In this document: piece by piece, positions 8,273-18,600 of the stretch
Layout: each line of letters opens with the position of its first letter
How positions within the stretch are numbered: the stretch's first letter is position 1
Assembly: GCA_031263585.1 (NCBI GenBank)
Contig: JAISFN010000040.1
Location: 1-37,233, forward strand
Direction: 5' to 3'
Source of the DNA: Prevotellaceae bacterium
GTDB lineage: Bacteria; Bacteroidota; Bacteroidia; Bacteroidales; UBA932
Length of the DNA stretch: 37,233 nt
Translations under genes and position numbers: made by a program
The notes under the pieces: generated by a model
Seen by the model: the letters and a program-made list of their open reading frames with translations, nothing else
Database searches by the model: none
What the model was told of the DNA's origin: nothing

Positions 8273-9214
8273 TCAAATTACTTTTATTTCGGTAAGTACG
8301 TTATTCATATTGCGTACTGCGTCGGCGCTTTTATTAAATGCCGTTTGTTCTTCGTTATTCAATTTATAGTCAACAATTTTTTCCCAGCCGTTTTTACCAA
8401 TAACAACAGGTACGCCCATGCAAATATCTTTTTGTCCGTATTCGCCTTCCAATGCCACACAGCAAGGGAATATCTTCTTTTGGTCGCGGATAATCGATTC
8501 AACCAAAGTGGCTCCGGCAGCTCCGGGAGCATACCATGCCGAGGTTCCCAATAATTTTGTTAAAGTTGCACCGCCAACCATTGTATCGGCAACAACTTTA
8601 TCGCAAACCTCTTTGCTCAATAATGATGTAACAGGGATGCCTTTATACGTGGCAAAACGTACCAGCGGAATCATTGTAGTATCACCATGACCGCCAATAA
8701 CCGTACCATCAATATCGGTTACAGGCACATTTAGAACCTGGCTTAAATAGCATTTAAAACGTGAATTATCCAGAATACCGCCCATACCAATAACGCGCTG
8801 TTTGGGCAATTTGCTTACTTTTAAAGCCAGGTAAGTCATGGCATCCATAGGGTTGCTGATAACTACGATAACAGCATTGGGCGAGTATTTTAATATATTG
8901 TTGATAGCCGATTTAACAATACCTGCATTTGTACCGATAAGCTCTTCGCGCGACATACCAGGCTTACGGGGAATACCCGACGTAATTACCACAACATCCG
9001 AATTGGCCGTTGCTTCGTAATTATTGGTTACGCCGGTAATGCGGGTATCGAAGTCGCGTAAAGTTGCAGTTTGCATCATATCCAAGGTTTTACCTTCGGC
9101 AAAACCTTCTTTGATATCCAATAACACCAATTCGCTGGCCAATTCACGTGCAGCCATTACATCTGCACAAGTAGCGCCCACGTTTCCTGCGCCTACAACT
9201 GTAATTTTTGACAT
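8273..9214 (-). CDS. mdh: Malate dehydrogenase (LDH-like type)
   Basis: A 313-residue NAD-dependent enzyme interconverting malate and oxaloacetate in the cytoplasm. The Rossmann fold opens with GAGNVGA (8-14), and D33 at the end of the second strand favours NAD. Substrate-binding Arg residues sit in the mobile loop IPRKPGMSREE (R83, R89) and at R152. The catalytic His is in GGHGDTT (H176). Its length and the Arg at the substrate-selectivity position (R83; lactate enzymes have Gln) fit malate rather than lactate dehydrogenase. It lies downstream of lnt on the same strand but has its own promoter-like sequence in the 191-bp gap. The gene is intact. Confidence 0.95.
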   Translation of the reverse strand: MSKITVVGAGNVGATCADVMAARELASELVLLDIKEGFAEGKTLDMMQTATLRDFDTRITGVTNNYEATANSDVVVITSGIPRKPGMSREELIGTNAGIVKSAINNILKYSPNAVIVVISNPMDAMTYLALKVSKLPKQRVIGMGGILDNSRFKCYLSQVLNVPVTDIDGTVIGGHGDTTMIPLVRFATYKGIPVTSLLSKEVCDKVVADTMVGGATLTKLLGTSAWYAPGAAGATLVESIIRDQKKIFPCCVALEGEYGQKDICMGVPVVIGKNGWEKIVDYKLNNEEQTAFNKSADAVRNMNNVLTEIKVI

Positions 9215-9270
9215 AATTTTATTTATAATGATAACTTTTTTATTAAAGCCCTTTTACCCAAGATACATCA

Positions 9271-9278
9271 CAAATGTA
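9271..9278 (-). promoter_or_regulatory. -7 element for mdh
   Basis: The minus strand reads TACATTTG (TAnnTTTG), 57 bases before the mdh start. The -33 region is weaker (TGTG about 20 bases upstream). Confidence 0.5.
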
Positions 9279-9405
9279 ATGCTTATTTTTTCACAGTTAT
9301 TGTTTATAGCTGATATATTTTATAACAAAAAAAAGCAACCCGGGTTCACTCGGTTCTATCAGTTAAATATAAAATGGAGAATTTAAATTTTGATGACTGA
9401 AATAG

Positions 9406-10995
9406 CTATTTCAGCACTTTTGGGCGTATGCGCTGTACAATAGCATATAAAAGCAGCATAACAAATAAAAATCCGGCTACGCGTCCTGTAATATCGCCGT
9501 ACCGCGTATAAAAAGTAATTTTATCGTTAGCATTGATATAACCTTGTAATACCTGGCGTTCCCACCAGTTGCCCTGCTGCATAATTTGGCCACGCTGATT
9601 GATAAAGGCCGAAATGCCCGTATTGGCCGACCGCGCGATACTGCGCCGGGTTTCGATAGCCCGTAACGACGAGTAATGGAGTAACTGCCTGTAGCCGGGA
9701 GTATCGCCCCACCATCCGTCGTTGCTGATTATCAACATAACGTTAGCGCCATTTCGTACATATTCGGTATAAAATTCGCCATAAATGGCTTCGTAACAAA
9801 TTGCTACACCGGCATTAAACCGTCCGTCCGCCGAAGTGAATACGTCGCGTGTATCTTGCGTTCCCAGTGTGCCGCTTGTTCCTCCTAAATTAATCGACCA
9901 TTTGCTTAAGAATTTCAATTTATCGATATAAGGTAACATTTCAACGCCCACTACTAATTTCGATTTATGATACAGTCCGATATCTGCTGTATTATTTACC
10001 TGCATGGCAGTGTTGTACCGTTGGTAAAACGAATCGCCGTATTTACGTGCCGATGCTGGGATTTTGTCGTTATGTCCGAACAGCCTATTTGTCATAATAC
10101 CAGTTACAAAATTGACTTTTGGATAGGTTTTTACAAACTCTTTTATCTGCATTACATTCAAATCGTTTTTTATCGTTTCCTCCCAATGGCTTCCCTCAAT
10201 TGCTGTTTCGGGGGCAACAACATAATCTGTTTTTGTATCGATATTCTGGGCAGCCATATTTAATAATATATCAACTTGCTGTTGGTAACTTAGTCCCCCG
10301 AATTTATCGTTATACGGGTCGATATTGGGTTGCAATACCACCACATTGCACAGATTTTCCTTTTCGTTGTAGCTGTAATAAATTACCAATGACATTGTTA
10401 TAGGACCCAATACAATTAACAGCCACCGGATAACTTCTATCCGTTGATGTTTTATGAAATTGCCGGCTAAAAATTTACGGAGTATAAAAAACAATGCAGT
10501 ATTACTGATTAATACCCAAAGACTACCGCCCAGAACACCCGTATATTCATACCATTGAATTAATTGAATGTCTTTGGCAAAACCGTTACCCAAAACAAGC
10601 CACGGCCACGATATTTCGGCATCAAAATAAAACCATTCCCAAGATAACCAGCATGTTATCAGCATTGTATAGCCTACGCGTTCGCTGGTATGCTTTTTTA
10701 CCCAATGGAATAGCCAGAATATAACAATCATTTGTAACGAGTTGCCGATTACAGCGCCTACTGCACCGAAAAAAGTAGCTTTGTATATCCACCAGGTTGT
10801 AAAAGCATTCCAAAGCAAAAAACATAATGCAAAATACTTAATTACATATTTTTTGTTATTCCGGCTATAATCATCCTCAATAAAAAACAAGGGTACAAAA
10901 GCAACCAGTAACATAAGCTCTGAAAACGGTGCATACCATGGTAAAGTAAGCAATAATACGCTTAACAGGCAAAGTATAATGTTTTTATGTTTCAT
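9406..10995 (-). CDS. lnt: Apolipoprotein N-acyltransferase
   Basis: A 529-residue inner-membrane enzyme that adds the third acyl chain to lipoproteins. The N-terminal ~205 residues hold several membrane helices. The periplasmic nitrilase-like domain then carries the Glu-Lys-Cys triad: VVAPETAIEG (E263), YHKSKLVVGVE (K344), and VAICYEAIYG (C400). The family's NDGWWGDTPG...HYSSLRAIETRR motif follows, and a last transmembrane helix closes the protein near residue 510. The motif around K344 is LVVGVEMLP instead of the usual LVPFGE, a variant common in Bacteroidetes. Upstream lies the AlbA_2 gene on the same strand, 155 bp away, with AT-rich repeats between. Confidence 0.93.
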   Translation of the reverse strand: MKHKNIILCLLSVLLLTLPWYAPFSELMLLVAFVPLFFIEDDYSRNNKKYVIKYFALCFLLWNAFTTWWIYKATFFGAVGAVIGNSLQMIVIFWLFHWVKKHTSERVGYTMLITCWLSWEWFYFDAEISWPWLVLGNGFAKDIQLIQWYEYTGVLGGSLWVLISNTALFFILRKFLAGNFIKHQRIEVIRWLLIVLGPITMSLVIYYSYNEKENLCNVVVLQPNIDPYNDKFGGLSYQQQVDILLNMAAQNIDTKTDYVVAPETAIEGSHWEETIKNDLNVMQIKEFVKTYPKVNFVTGIMTNRLFGHNDKIPASARKYGDSFYQRYNTAMQVNNTADIGLYHKSKLVVGVEMLPYIDKLKFLSKWSINLGGTSGTLGTQDTRDVFTSADGRFNAGVAICYEAIYGEFYTEYVRNGANVMLIISNDGWWGDTPGYRQLLHYSSLRAIETRRSIARSANTGISAFINQRGQIMQQGNWWERQVLQGYINANDKITFYTRYGDITGRVAGFLFVMLLLYAIVQRIRPKVLK

Positions 10996-11086
10996 CTGGA
11001 ATATAATTTGTTAATGGCTAACTGTAAAATGTAAAGCGTCAATTTATCGATGCATTGATATGTTGATTTGCTTATTTGTCTATTCT

Positions 11087-11126
11087 CTAATCGGCACATT
11101 AGCAAATTATCATATTAACACATTAA
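11087..11126. repeat. Short AT-rich intergenic repeat
   Basis: CTAATCGGCACATTAGCAAATT and what follows shares its words (ATTAGCAAATTA, ATCGGCACA) with 13444-13470. The core CTAATCGGCC recurs near 7482 and 36720. This looks like a low-grade dispersed intergenic repeat. Confidence 0.35.
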
Positions 11127-11150
11127 AAAAGTCTTAGTTCTAAATAACAA

Positions 11151-11783
11151 CTATTGAATATTCGCTTCAAAAAATGAGTCGGGTTCGGCATTTTCAACTG
11201 CAAGCAAATTAAGGGCGAGCAAATCAATCAAAATCTTTTCCATTTCCCGCTCTGACATGAAAGCTAATTTACATAGTTTTACAAAAGTTTGTTTACCGTG
11301 TTCAGTAAGCAATTGTATTACATAATTGTGGCGCTCGGTACAACAAATGCTTATGCCTTTGCTTCTGCGCTGTTTAACCCATGCTTTTGCTAGTATCGGG
11401 TGGGCTATAATATTTTCGTCCTTAACCCGAACATAAACAATTGGTTTATTCTCTTTACCCGGAGCGGTATGGGGGCGTTTATTACTTTTCGCTACAATTA
11501 TCTCAAGCACAGTTTTATCATCAACTGTCCACTTGCTTACTTCAAATTTAACCTCGGGTTTACAATGCAGTCGCGCCCCTGCCTCAACCATATAGTACTC
11601 TTCGTCGGAATTAACACCTGCAATTGCCCCGTTATCTTTTACCCCAATCAGCAACCGGCCGCCATCGGTATTGGCAAAAGCGGCCAACGTGCGGGCAATT
11701 TTTTTCGAGTCGTTAATGGCAAATTTAAAATCGAGCTGTTGATGTTCGCCTTGTGCAATCAAATTCAGGATATACCTACTCAT
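11151..11783 (-). CDS. AlbA_2 (Schlafen-like) DNA-binding domain protein
   Basis: A 210-residue protein. Residues ~8-125 form an AlbA_2 domain: E13 to D18 (EHQQLDFKF), then KKIARTLAAFANTDGGRLLIGVKDNGAIAGV, the hallmark of this family, and a later RPHTAPGKENKPIVYVRVKD. The C-terminal ~75 residues are helical (NYVIQLLTEHGKQTFVKLCK), possibly a small winged helix. Proteins of this kind are often transcriptional regulators or defence-linked nucleic-acid binders, but here the neighbours (lnt and a flippase-like gene) give no clue. The KKIART...NTDGG element is well kept, so the fold call is firm and the function open. Confidence 0.85.
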   Translation of the reverse strand: MSRYILNLIAQGEHQQLDFKFAINDSKKIARTLAAFANTDGGRLLIGVKDNGAIAGVNSDEEYYMVEAGARLHCKPEVKFEVSKWTVDDKTVLEIIVAKSNKRPHTAPGKENKPIVYVRVKDENIIAHPILAKAWVKQRRSKGISICCTERHNYVIQLLTEHGKQTFVKLCKLAFMSEREMEKILIDLLALNLLAVENAEPDSFFEANIQ

Positions 11784-11817
11784 AAGTAATCAATAATAAT
11801 TAATGATATGCTTTTCT

Positions 11818-11895
11818 TTGTCATGCTGAACGTTAGTGAAGCATCTTACATTTCATCACATTAAAAAGATCCTTCGTTTCAATCAGGATGACAAA
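11818..11895. repeat. Second REP-like palindromic unit
   Basis: TGTCATGCTGAACG...GAAGCATCTTAC on the left and GATCCTTCG...CAGGATGACAAA on the right are partly complementary, so the unit can fold on itself. It shares TGTCATGCTGA and GATCCTT with the unit at 5537-5630. Confidence 0.5.
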
Positions 11896-12249
11896 ATATA
11901 TCAATAAATTCTTTTAGAACTTAATACATAAAAATTAATGATACAAAAATACAATTAAGTATTTGAAAATTGAAACATAGTAGTAGGTATCAAGACTCTT
12001 TTAATAGGATATGCGATGTGCGACTTTTTAAATTTGATAATTAGTAAATAAGTGAATTTGAAAATAATTCTCATATTCTTTCATATCTCATTAAAAATTT
12101 ACGTTTCGCAACGTATTAAAAACAATCAAATATCAAGTTATTGATACCCACATATGCCTAATTATTGATGTAAAAATGAAAAGTACTGGATTACTTATGT
12201 TTGCCCGGTAGCAATATGCTGTACATATATCGCATTTCACAATATTTTT

Positions 12250-12257
12250 TATCTTTG
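12250..12257 (+). promoter_or_regulatory. -7 element for the flippase-like gene
   Basis: TATCTTTG matches TAnnTTTG and lies 27 bases before the ATG at 12285. Being inside the longer reading frame that opens at 12201, it argues against that upstream start. Confidence 0.55.
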
Positions 12258-12284
12258 GCATTCAATTCAAAAATAAACGCAAAT

Positions 12285-13403
12285 ATGTCTGCCAATAAAG
12301 AAACAACTATCCAGTCGAATGACGAGAATAAAGAAATTCGAAAAATAAAGTTGAACCGCATTTTATTACCTATTTTTATTGGATTAGCCGTTGTTGCTTA
12401 CCTGTTTTATAGTGAATTTGATCCCGATGCCTCTTCAAAGTTGCATTTCACATGGAAGTCGACGTTTTGGATATTTGTTGCGTTTTTATGCATTCTTGGC
12501 CGTGATATTGGATACATGATTCGTATACGCGTATTGTCCGAGGGAGAATTGAGCTGGAGAAAAGCTTTCCGCATTATTATGCTTTGGGAGTTTACGTCGG
12601 CAATAACGCCTTCGGCTGTTGGCGGCACAAGCGTGGCCATTATTTATGTAAACAAAGAAGGGATAAGCGTAGGTAAAAGCTCGGCAATTGTGATGTTTAC
12701 CTCGCTGCTCGACGAAATTTATTTTGTAATAATGTTTCCTATATTGATTTGGGTTACGGGTTTTGATGCATTGTTCAATATCTCCGGATCACCTACAATA
12801 TCGACAAGTATTTTTACATTATGCATAATCGGGTATACCATTAAGTTTGTATGGGTGTTGCTGTTGGGTTACGGGTTGCTTTTTAATCCGCGTGGGTTAA
12901 GCAAGCTTATTCAATGGGTTTTTAAATTGCCTTTTTTACGGAGGTGGAAAACTGGGGCAGCCAAAGCTGGAAATGATATTGTAATGAGCTCGGCGGAAAT
13001 GAAGTCGAAGAGTTGGAAGTTCTGGGGGAAAGCCTTTTTAAGTACATTTTTATCGTGGACATCGCGCTACTGGATTGTAAATGCTTTACTTATGGCATTT
13101 TTTGCCGCCGAAATCGCCGGACATCATTTTATGATATTTGCCCGCCAGTTGATTATGTGGGTTACTTTACTCATTACACCCACCCCGGGAGGCAGTGGCG
13201 TTGCCGAAGTTATGTTTAGCCAATATCTGGGTGAATTTATTCCCATTGTCGGATTAGCCATAGCTTTTGCCTTTTTATGGCGATTGGTAAGCTATTACCC
13301 TTATTTATTCATAGGGGCTTTTATATTTCCGAAGTGGGTACAGGATAAATTCGGCGGAAAGAAAAAGAAACAGGAGGAACTGACCATACCCGAAAACAAA
13401 TAA
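12285..13403 (+). CDS. Flippase-like (UPF0104/AglD-LPG synthase TM family) membrane protein
   Basis: I chose the ATG at 12285 (MSANKETTIQ), giving about 372 residues, because a -7 element lies 27 bases before it and the 28 residues upstream look like untranslated sequence. The protein has a short charged cytoplasmic N-terminus, then eight or so membrane helices. Family-typical blocks are present: WEFTSAITPSAVGGTSVAII in the middle and LLITPTPGGSGVAEVMF near the end, matching the SxxxPxxxGG signature repeats of the lysylphosphatidylglycerol synthetase TM-region family. Members move or modify polyprenyl- or lipid-linked substrates in the inner membrane; the substrate is not known here. It ends with a lysine-rich tail and faces the phosphatase gene tail to tail, 66 bp apart. 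Confidence 0.85.
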   Translation: MSANKETTIQSNDENKEIRKIKLNRILLPIFIGLAVVAYLFYSEFDPDASSKLHFTWKSTFWIFVAFLCILGRDIGYMIRIRVLSEGELSWRKAFRIIMLWEFTSAITPSAVGGTSVAIIYVNKEGISVGKSSAIVMFTSLLDEIYFVIMFPILIWVTGFDALFNISGSPTISTSIFTLCIIGYTIKFVWVLLLGYGLLFNPRGLSKLIQWVFKLPFLRRWKTGAAKAGNDIVMSSAEMKSKSWKFWGKAFLSTFLSWTSRYWIVNALLMAFFAAEIAGHHFMIFARQLIMWVTLLITPTPGGSGVAEVMFSQYLGEFIPIVGLAIAFAFLWRLVSYYPYLFIGAFIFPKWVQDKFGGKKKKQEELTIPENK

Positions 13404-13469
13404 TAATATGCTAGTTTACGAGTTTGTTTATTGGGCATTTTTTCATTAGCAAATTAGCATATCGGCACA

Positions 13470-14897
13470 CTATTTTTTGATAAACCGGTCTTCTTTTTTC
13501 TTAAACGCCTGTTCAACATTAAAGTATATGGTTACCGGTTCACCCAATTTATCAACAGCTTCAATAACATCGTATTTATTTTCGATTAACCACTGTTTTT
13601 TCTTTTTAAGCGATTTTACATCGAATATATAATTTTCGTGGAGTGTAGAGATAACATGTATAGCCGTTTCCTTGGTTTTTCCATCTCCCGAATGTTGTAA
13701 AACATCTCCCAATCGTTGAATCCGCCCTTGTATTGCGCTATAGTTTTCAATGTCATTAAGTTCGTTATATATGGTGGCCATTAAATTGGCTTTTCCAAAG
13801 TCGAATGGATGTTCCTTGTATGCCTCCCTCAACAACTTAATTAGTATCTGGGAGTCTTCTGGCGTCTGGTTCTCTTTTTTCAGATAATCCATTGTTTTGT
13901 CCTTGTTCGACAAGGGATCGGTAAATACATAAATGTCGCTGAAAAGGTAGCCGTAGTACACAAAATGATAGTCCTTTAATGTAAGCGTTGGGTCATAATT
14001 ATAAAACCGCTGTATAAGTACGGGATAATACCAGCGTGAGTTGGGGTTGTATATTTCCGCCTTAATCAAATCATAATCGGGAACTCCCACATCGCTGTCT
14101 TCCGATATATCGGCTTTGTTTTTGGAGGCAGGAGCAATATTTTCATCGTGTAATGAACTTTCTATTTTTAACCTGATTACGGAAACATTATCTTTACCTC
14201 CAACCGATTTTGCAGCATCGACCAATACATGGCCGTACCTGCCCGATAAAGCTTTTTCCTCGATTACTTCGTCATCCAACATATCGCTCAAGCCATCGGA
14301 GCACAATATAAACTCGTCGCCTTCAAGCGTTTTTATCTCTTTAACAGTCAGGTAAGCTTCCTGTCCTCCTCCCCCAATCGAGTTACATATTATATTCGAC
14401 GGTGCATGTTCGTTTCCCGTCATTTCCCTCAGCGAATGGTCGATTGTAATGCGTTTTAACAGGAAATCGCGTAAACGGTAAGCGCGACTGTCGCCGGCAT
14501 GAAATACAAAAAACATATTTTCGTAAATAAGTATTCCCACCAATGTTGTTCCCATGCCCTCGCGTTCGGGGTTTTGTATACTTTCCACCGTAATTTCGGT
14601 ATGGATAATCCTGACCCAATGCTCCAGCCTTTCAATAATCTGATCGGCGGATAATCCACTTTCCAGACTGTCAATCAATACATTTAAACTCCTAAGGACC
14701 ATTTCGCTCGCTACTTCGCCAGCATTATGTCCTCCCATGCCATCGGCAACCGCCGCAATAAAACGGTGTTCGGGGTTTACGGTTATTTCCAGCCCCATCG
14801 AGCTGTCCCGGATCAGTTCACCCTGAAGCAATATTATATCTTCATTATTTTTACGAACACAACCCATATCACAAGTAGCATCGATAATCAGTTTCAT
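13470..14897 (-). CDS. PP2C-type protein phosphatase fused to DUF4919
   Basis: 475 residues. The first ~250 are a complete bacterial PP2C Ser/Thr phosphatase with every metal-site motif: RKNNED (15-20), DGMGGH (52-57), GMGTT (114-118), HAGDSR (133-138), SDGLSDM (200-206) and KDNVSV (235-240). Residues ~275-470 match the Bacteroidetes family DUF4919, recognised by RWYYPVLIQRFYNYDPTLTL and the YYGY block. No signal peptide, so it acts in the cytoplasm. It is the last gene of the six-gene minus-strand cluster, 12 bases after the FHA gene, and is the natural eraser for the cluster's kinase. The fusion partner may carry substrate or partner specificity (inference). Confidence 0.92.
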   Translation of the reverse strand: MKLIIDATCDMGCVRKNNEDIILLQGELIRDSSMGLEITVNPEHRFIAAVADGMGGHNAGEVASEMVLRSLNVLIDSLESGLSADQIIERLEHWVRIIHTEITVESIQNPEREGMGTTLVGILIYENMFFVFHAGDSRAYRLRDFLLKRITIDHSLREMTGNEHAPSNIICNSIGGGGQEAYLTVKEIKTLEGDEFILCSDGLSDMLDDEVIEEKALSGRYGHVLVDAAKSVGGKDNVSVIRLKIESSLHDENIAPASKNKADISEDSDVGVPDYDLIKAEIYNPNSRWYYPVLIQRFYNYDPTLTLKDYHFVYYGYLFSDIYVFTDPLSNKDKTMDYLKKENQTPEDSQILIKLLREAYKEHPFDFGKANLMATIYNELNDIENYSAIQGRIQRLGDVLQHSGDGKTKETAIHVISTLHENYIFDVKSLKKKKQWLIENKYDVIEAVDKLGEPVTIYFNVEQAFKKKEDRFIKK

Positions 14898-14909
14898 TGC
14901 TGCATGGTT

Positions 14910-15533
14910 TTAAGATAATTCAACAATAAAGTCAACAGTGGCAATCCTAAGGTTATCTTTATCGGTTAACGGATAGGCCACATGTGCATTTAACTGCCTC
15001 CCGTTAATCATGGTTCCGTTTGTCGAGTCAAGGTCTGTAATATACCAGATACCGTCTTTGAAATCGAGTTTGGCATGAGTACCCGATACATACTCCTGCC
15101 GAGTGAATTGATTCACATAGTCGCCATTCCGTCGGCCTATTATGGCGCCGTTTATCCCTTCGATGATTATGCTTGCCAAGGGACTGATAAGCCGTAATTT
15201 CTCTTTCTTCGGAACAGTGCCGTTTTTTTTTACGGTACTTTCTCCCGAATCGGTCTCCTGTTCCGGCGCGGGTTTGGGAACAGCAGGGATAGTCGGTTCC
15301 TGTCTTCGGGATTCAACCTTATTCTGTGCGGGCTGGGCAACGAATTGTGTTTTATCAGTATTGTTAGCCAGATCTTTGGCGGCAACTATTTCGCCTCCGC
15401 ACGATCCGCAATGCTTTTTCGTTCCAGACTTGCCGCACATTTTACAAATACGTATTTCGGTTCCGCATTGATCGCAGAAATATGAGTCGCTTTCAATATC
15501 TTCTCGGCAATTCGGGCAAATTATATAGTCCAT
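14910..15533 (-). CDS. Zinc-ribbon plus FHA domain protein
   Basis: 207 residues. The N-terminus holds two Cys4 zinc ribbons (C6, C9, C20, C23 and C30, C33, C42, C45). A Pro/Glu/Thr-rich linker covers ~50-112, and an FHA domain fills ~113-207. The FHA binding-loop residues are present: GRR (133-135), the SxxH motif as SGTHAK (S150, H153), and STNGT (170-174). FHA domains bind phosphothreonine peptides, so this is the likely reader of the kinase encoded in the same operon. It is cytoplasmic, with no membrane segment, and lies 12 bases ahead of the phosphatase. Partner specificity is not deducible. Confidence 0.93.
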   Translation of the reverse strand: MDYIICPNCREDIESDSYFCDQCGTEIRICKMCGKSGTKKHCGSCGGEIVAAKDLANNTDKTQFVAQPAQNKVESRRQEPTIPAVPKPAPEQETDSGESTVKKNGTVPKKEKLRLISPLASIIIEGINGAIIGRRNGDYVNQFTRQEYVSGTHAKLDFKDGIWYITDLDSTNGTMINGRQLNAHVAYPLTDKDNLRIATVDFIVELS

Positions 15534-15641
15534 CTTGATGTTTATTTACTATGTGTTATTTAGAATCTGATAAATCATTACACATTAACTATTTTTATAT
15601 ATATTATTTCCTGCGAAATAAAATCTTAATTCCTGTATCTA

Positions 15642-18600
15642 TTATAAAATGTCCTGTTTTGTAATAACATTCATCATGTCATTATTAAATTCGGGTGTAC
15701 CGAAAATTTTCATCAAACGGTCCGATTGTTTCATCATAGCCCGCTCGAATAATTTGCGTACTTCACGGGCGTTACCGAAGTTTTCATCACGGTTGGCGTG
15801 CATCTCACCGAATAATTGCGGCAGGTATTCCATGGCTGTTTCATCGAGCGTCATATTTTGTTTTCCAACCGTCCGTATAAAAATTTCCTGCATGGCTGCA
15901 GCATCATAATCTTCAAATAAAATGGTATGCGAAAAACGCGACGGCAAGCCAGGGTTACTGTTTAAAAATGCGTCCATTTCGTTGGTATAGCCGGCAGCTA
16001 TAACTACAAATTTACCCCTGTCGTCTTCCATACGTTTCAGCAATGCCTCGATAGCTTCATTCTCGTACCCTCCAAGCTTGTTAGGTGTTAGCGAGTATGC
16101 CTCGTCGATGAACAATATACCTCCCATGGCATTGTCGATAACTTTGTGGGTTTTGGGGGCTGTAGCGCCTACATGTTCCCCGATTAGTCCGCTGCGGTCG
16201 GTTTCGATAAAATTATGTCCTTGTAAAATACCGATATCATAAAGTATTTCACCTAAAATACGGGCTACGGTGGTTTTACCTGTACCCGGGTTACCGGTAA
16301 ATACAAAATGCAGGCTCAGCGGCATTCTTCGTCCGCCGGCTTCGGTGCGTTTCTTTTCAATAGTTAAAAAGTCGATAAGCTTTTTTACCTCGCTTTTAAC
16401 ATTTTGCAGACCGACTAGTTCGTTCAGTTTCGAAAGCCCGGCATTTTCATCCCTAGTAGATACGGTAACCACCTGAATATCTTCAGGAAGAATTGTAACA
16501 AGATCCTCATCGTTTAACGTCGACGGGTCGGATAGCGCTAAACGGCTAGATAGTTTGCGTGCTGTTGTATCTACCATCTTCACCATATCGCCGGCATTGC
16601 CGAAATTTTTGTCGCGTTTATCGTACATTTCCTGTATCGCCCGGCGCAGCAATTCATCGGCATCGGACGACAGTTTGTAGTTCTTTTTCTTAAGAATGCC
16701 CTGAAATATCTGGTACAATTCGTCCGGCACATAATCGTTAATGTGTATGGTATGTGTAAACCGCCTTTGGAAGCCTGGGTTGCTATTCATAAACTCTTTC
16801 ATTTGCACGGGATATCCGGCGGCAATAAGCACAAATTTACCCTTGTCGTCTTCCATGCGTTTCAGTATAACTTCAAGCGCCTCGTTGGCATACATGTCGC
16901 CATCGCTTTTCGGGGTAAGCGAGTAAGCCTCATCAATGAACAATATGCCGCCCAAGGCCCTGTCGATAACTGAGCTTACAATGCCCGGCGTTTCACCCAG
17001 ATGTTTCCCAATTAAATCGGAGCGGTCTACTTCAATAACATTATCGGTGGGCAATATGCCGCAGGCTTTAAAAATCTGTCCCAGTTTACGTGCAATAGTG
17101 GTTTTACCCGTTCCCGGATTACCCGTAAGTACAATGTTTACCCCTTGTATTTCTGCCCCTGTAATTCCGCGTTCCATACGCATTTTCTGGAACTGAATGT
17201 ATTGGGCTAAATTGCGTACGGCCTCTTTCACCTCGGGCATGCCTACAAACTCGTCTAATTCGGCAAGTATTTCGGGTACTGTTTTTGTTTTAGCAGCTTC
17301 TCCCTCGATATCCTGTTTTATAAGAATATTCAAATTTTCAGGACTAAGTTCCCCTTTCTTCTCCAGCTCGCCCAAACGCGAGCTTTGGCGATTTACGGCA
17401 TCCTCGAAAATCCCGCGCACAGTGCGCGCGTTACCGAAGTTTTTATCGCGCCGCATATAAATGCCTCCGAAAAAGTTATTGATAAATTTATCGGCTTCCG
17501 GATCAAGTATATAATTTTCCTTTTTTACTAATGACCTGAAGATTGCAGCCATTTCCACAGCATTGTAATCCTCGAATTCGATTGTCCGGTTAAACCTCGA
17601 TTTCATTCCCGGATTTGAGTCGAGAAACTGGTGCATTTCCTTGGTATATCCGGCGGCAATGGCAATAAACTTACCTCGGTCGTTTTCAAGTCTTGTTAGC
17701 AGCACTTCAATCGCCTTTTTACCATAGCTGTCCGATTCGGAATTTGTGAGCGAATATGCCTCATCAATAAACAATACCCCGCCCATGGCTTTATCGCAGA
17801 TATCGTTTACTTTCCCTTCGGTTTCACCGACTACTGAACCGACCAACTGCGCACGCGAAACCTCAACAAGATGCCCGCGCTGCAATACGCCCATCGATTT
17901 GAATATATCGGCAACAATACGCGCCACGGTAGTTTTACCCGTACCCGGATTACCGGTAAATATAAAATGCGATTTAAGCGTCGGCACTTCGTTTTCTTTA
18001 CCTGCACGCCTCCGTTCCATGTTGATATGGGTAATAAGCTCCGCAATATGCCGCTTTACATTGCCTAAGCCTATCAGTTCATTCAATTCGGCCATGCACT
18101 TGTCCATATCCAATGTTTTACGTTCCTGTACCGGAATGTCCTCTTTACGAATCATTATATACAAATCGTTATCCCGTTGTTCCAACGGAATATCGGCTAC
18201 CCGTTTCGAGTGGCGTGTGGCTATTTCGTCATAAAGGTTACGCATTTCGCGGCCGTTGGCAAATTTTTTATCGCGCATAGCATAACGTTGATCAATAGCT
18301 ACTTTAACAGCTTTTTCGGCTTCGGAGTCAAGCTCCTGCCCGTTCTTTTTTACAAAGCCTTTCAGTATTAAAAACAATTCGTCGGGGGTATAGTCATCAA
18401 TATGGATGAAAGCATTAAAACGGCTTTTGAGTCCGGTATTGGCTTTCAGAAAGTTTTCCATTTCATCCTGATAACCTGCGGCTATAACTACAAATTTATC
18501 GCGATCGTCTTCCATACGTTTCAACAACGTTTCAACGGCTTCTTGTCCGTATTTATCTTTTTGCTCGATAGAGCTTTGCTTTGCCAAAGCATAAGCTTCA

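Larger units (their letters stand above)
11784..12284. other. Intergenic region with REP-like unit and flippase promoter
   Basis: No gene seen. A REP-like hairpin occupies 11818-11895 (opens TGTCATGCTGAA, closes CAGGATGACAAA). The rest is AT-rich, with the promoter of the next gene at 12250-12257. Confidence 0.6.

Noticed and set aside
12201-12284. Longer start for the flippase-like gene (MPGSNMLYIY...)
   Set aside because: A -7 element lies inside it at 12250-12257 and the ATG at 12285 gives a normal N-terminus.
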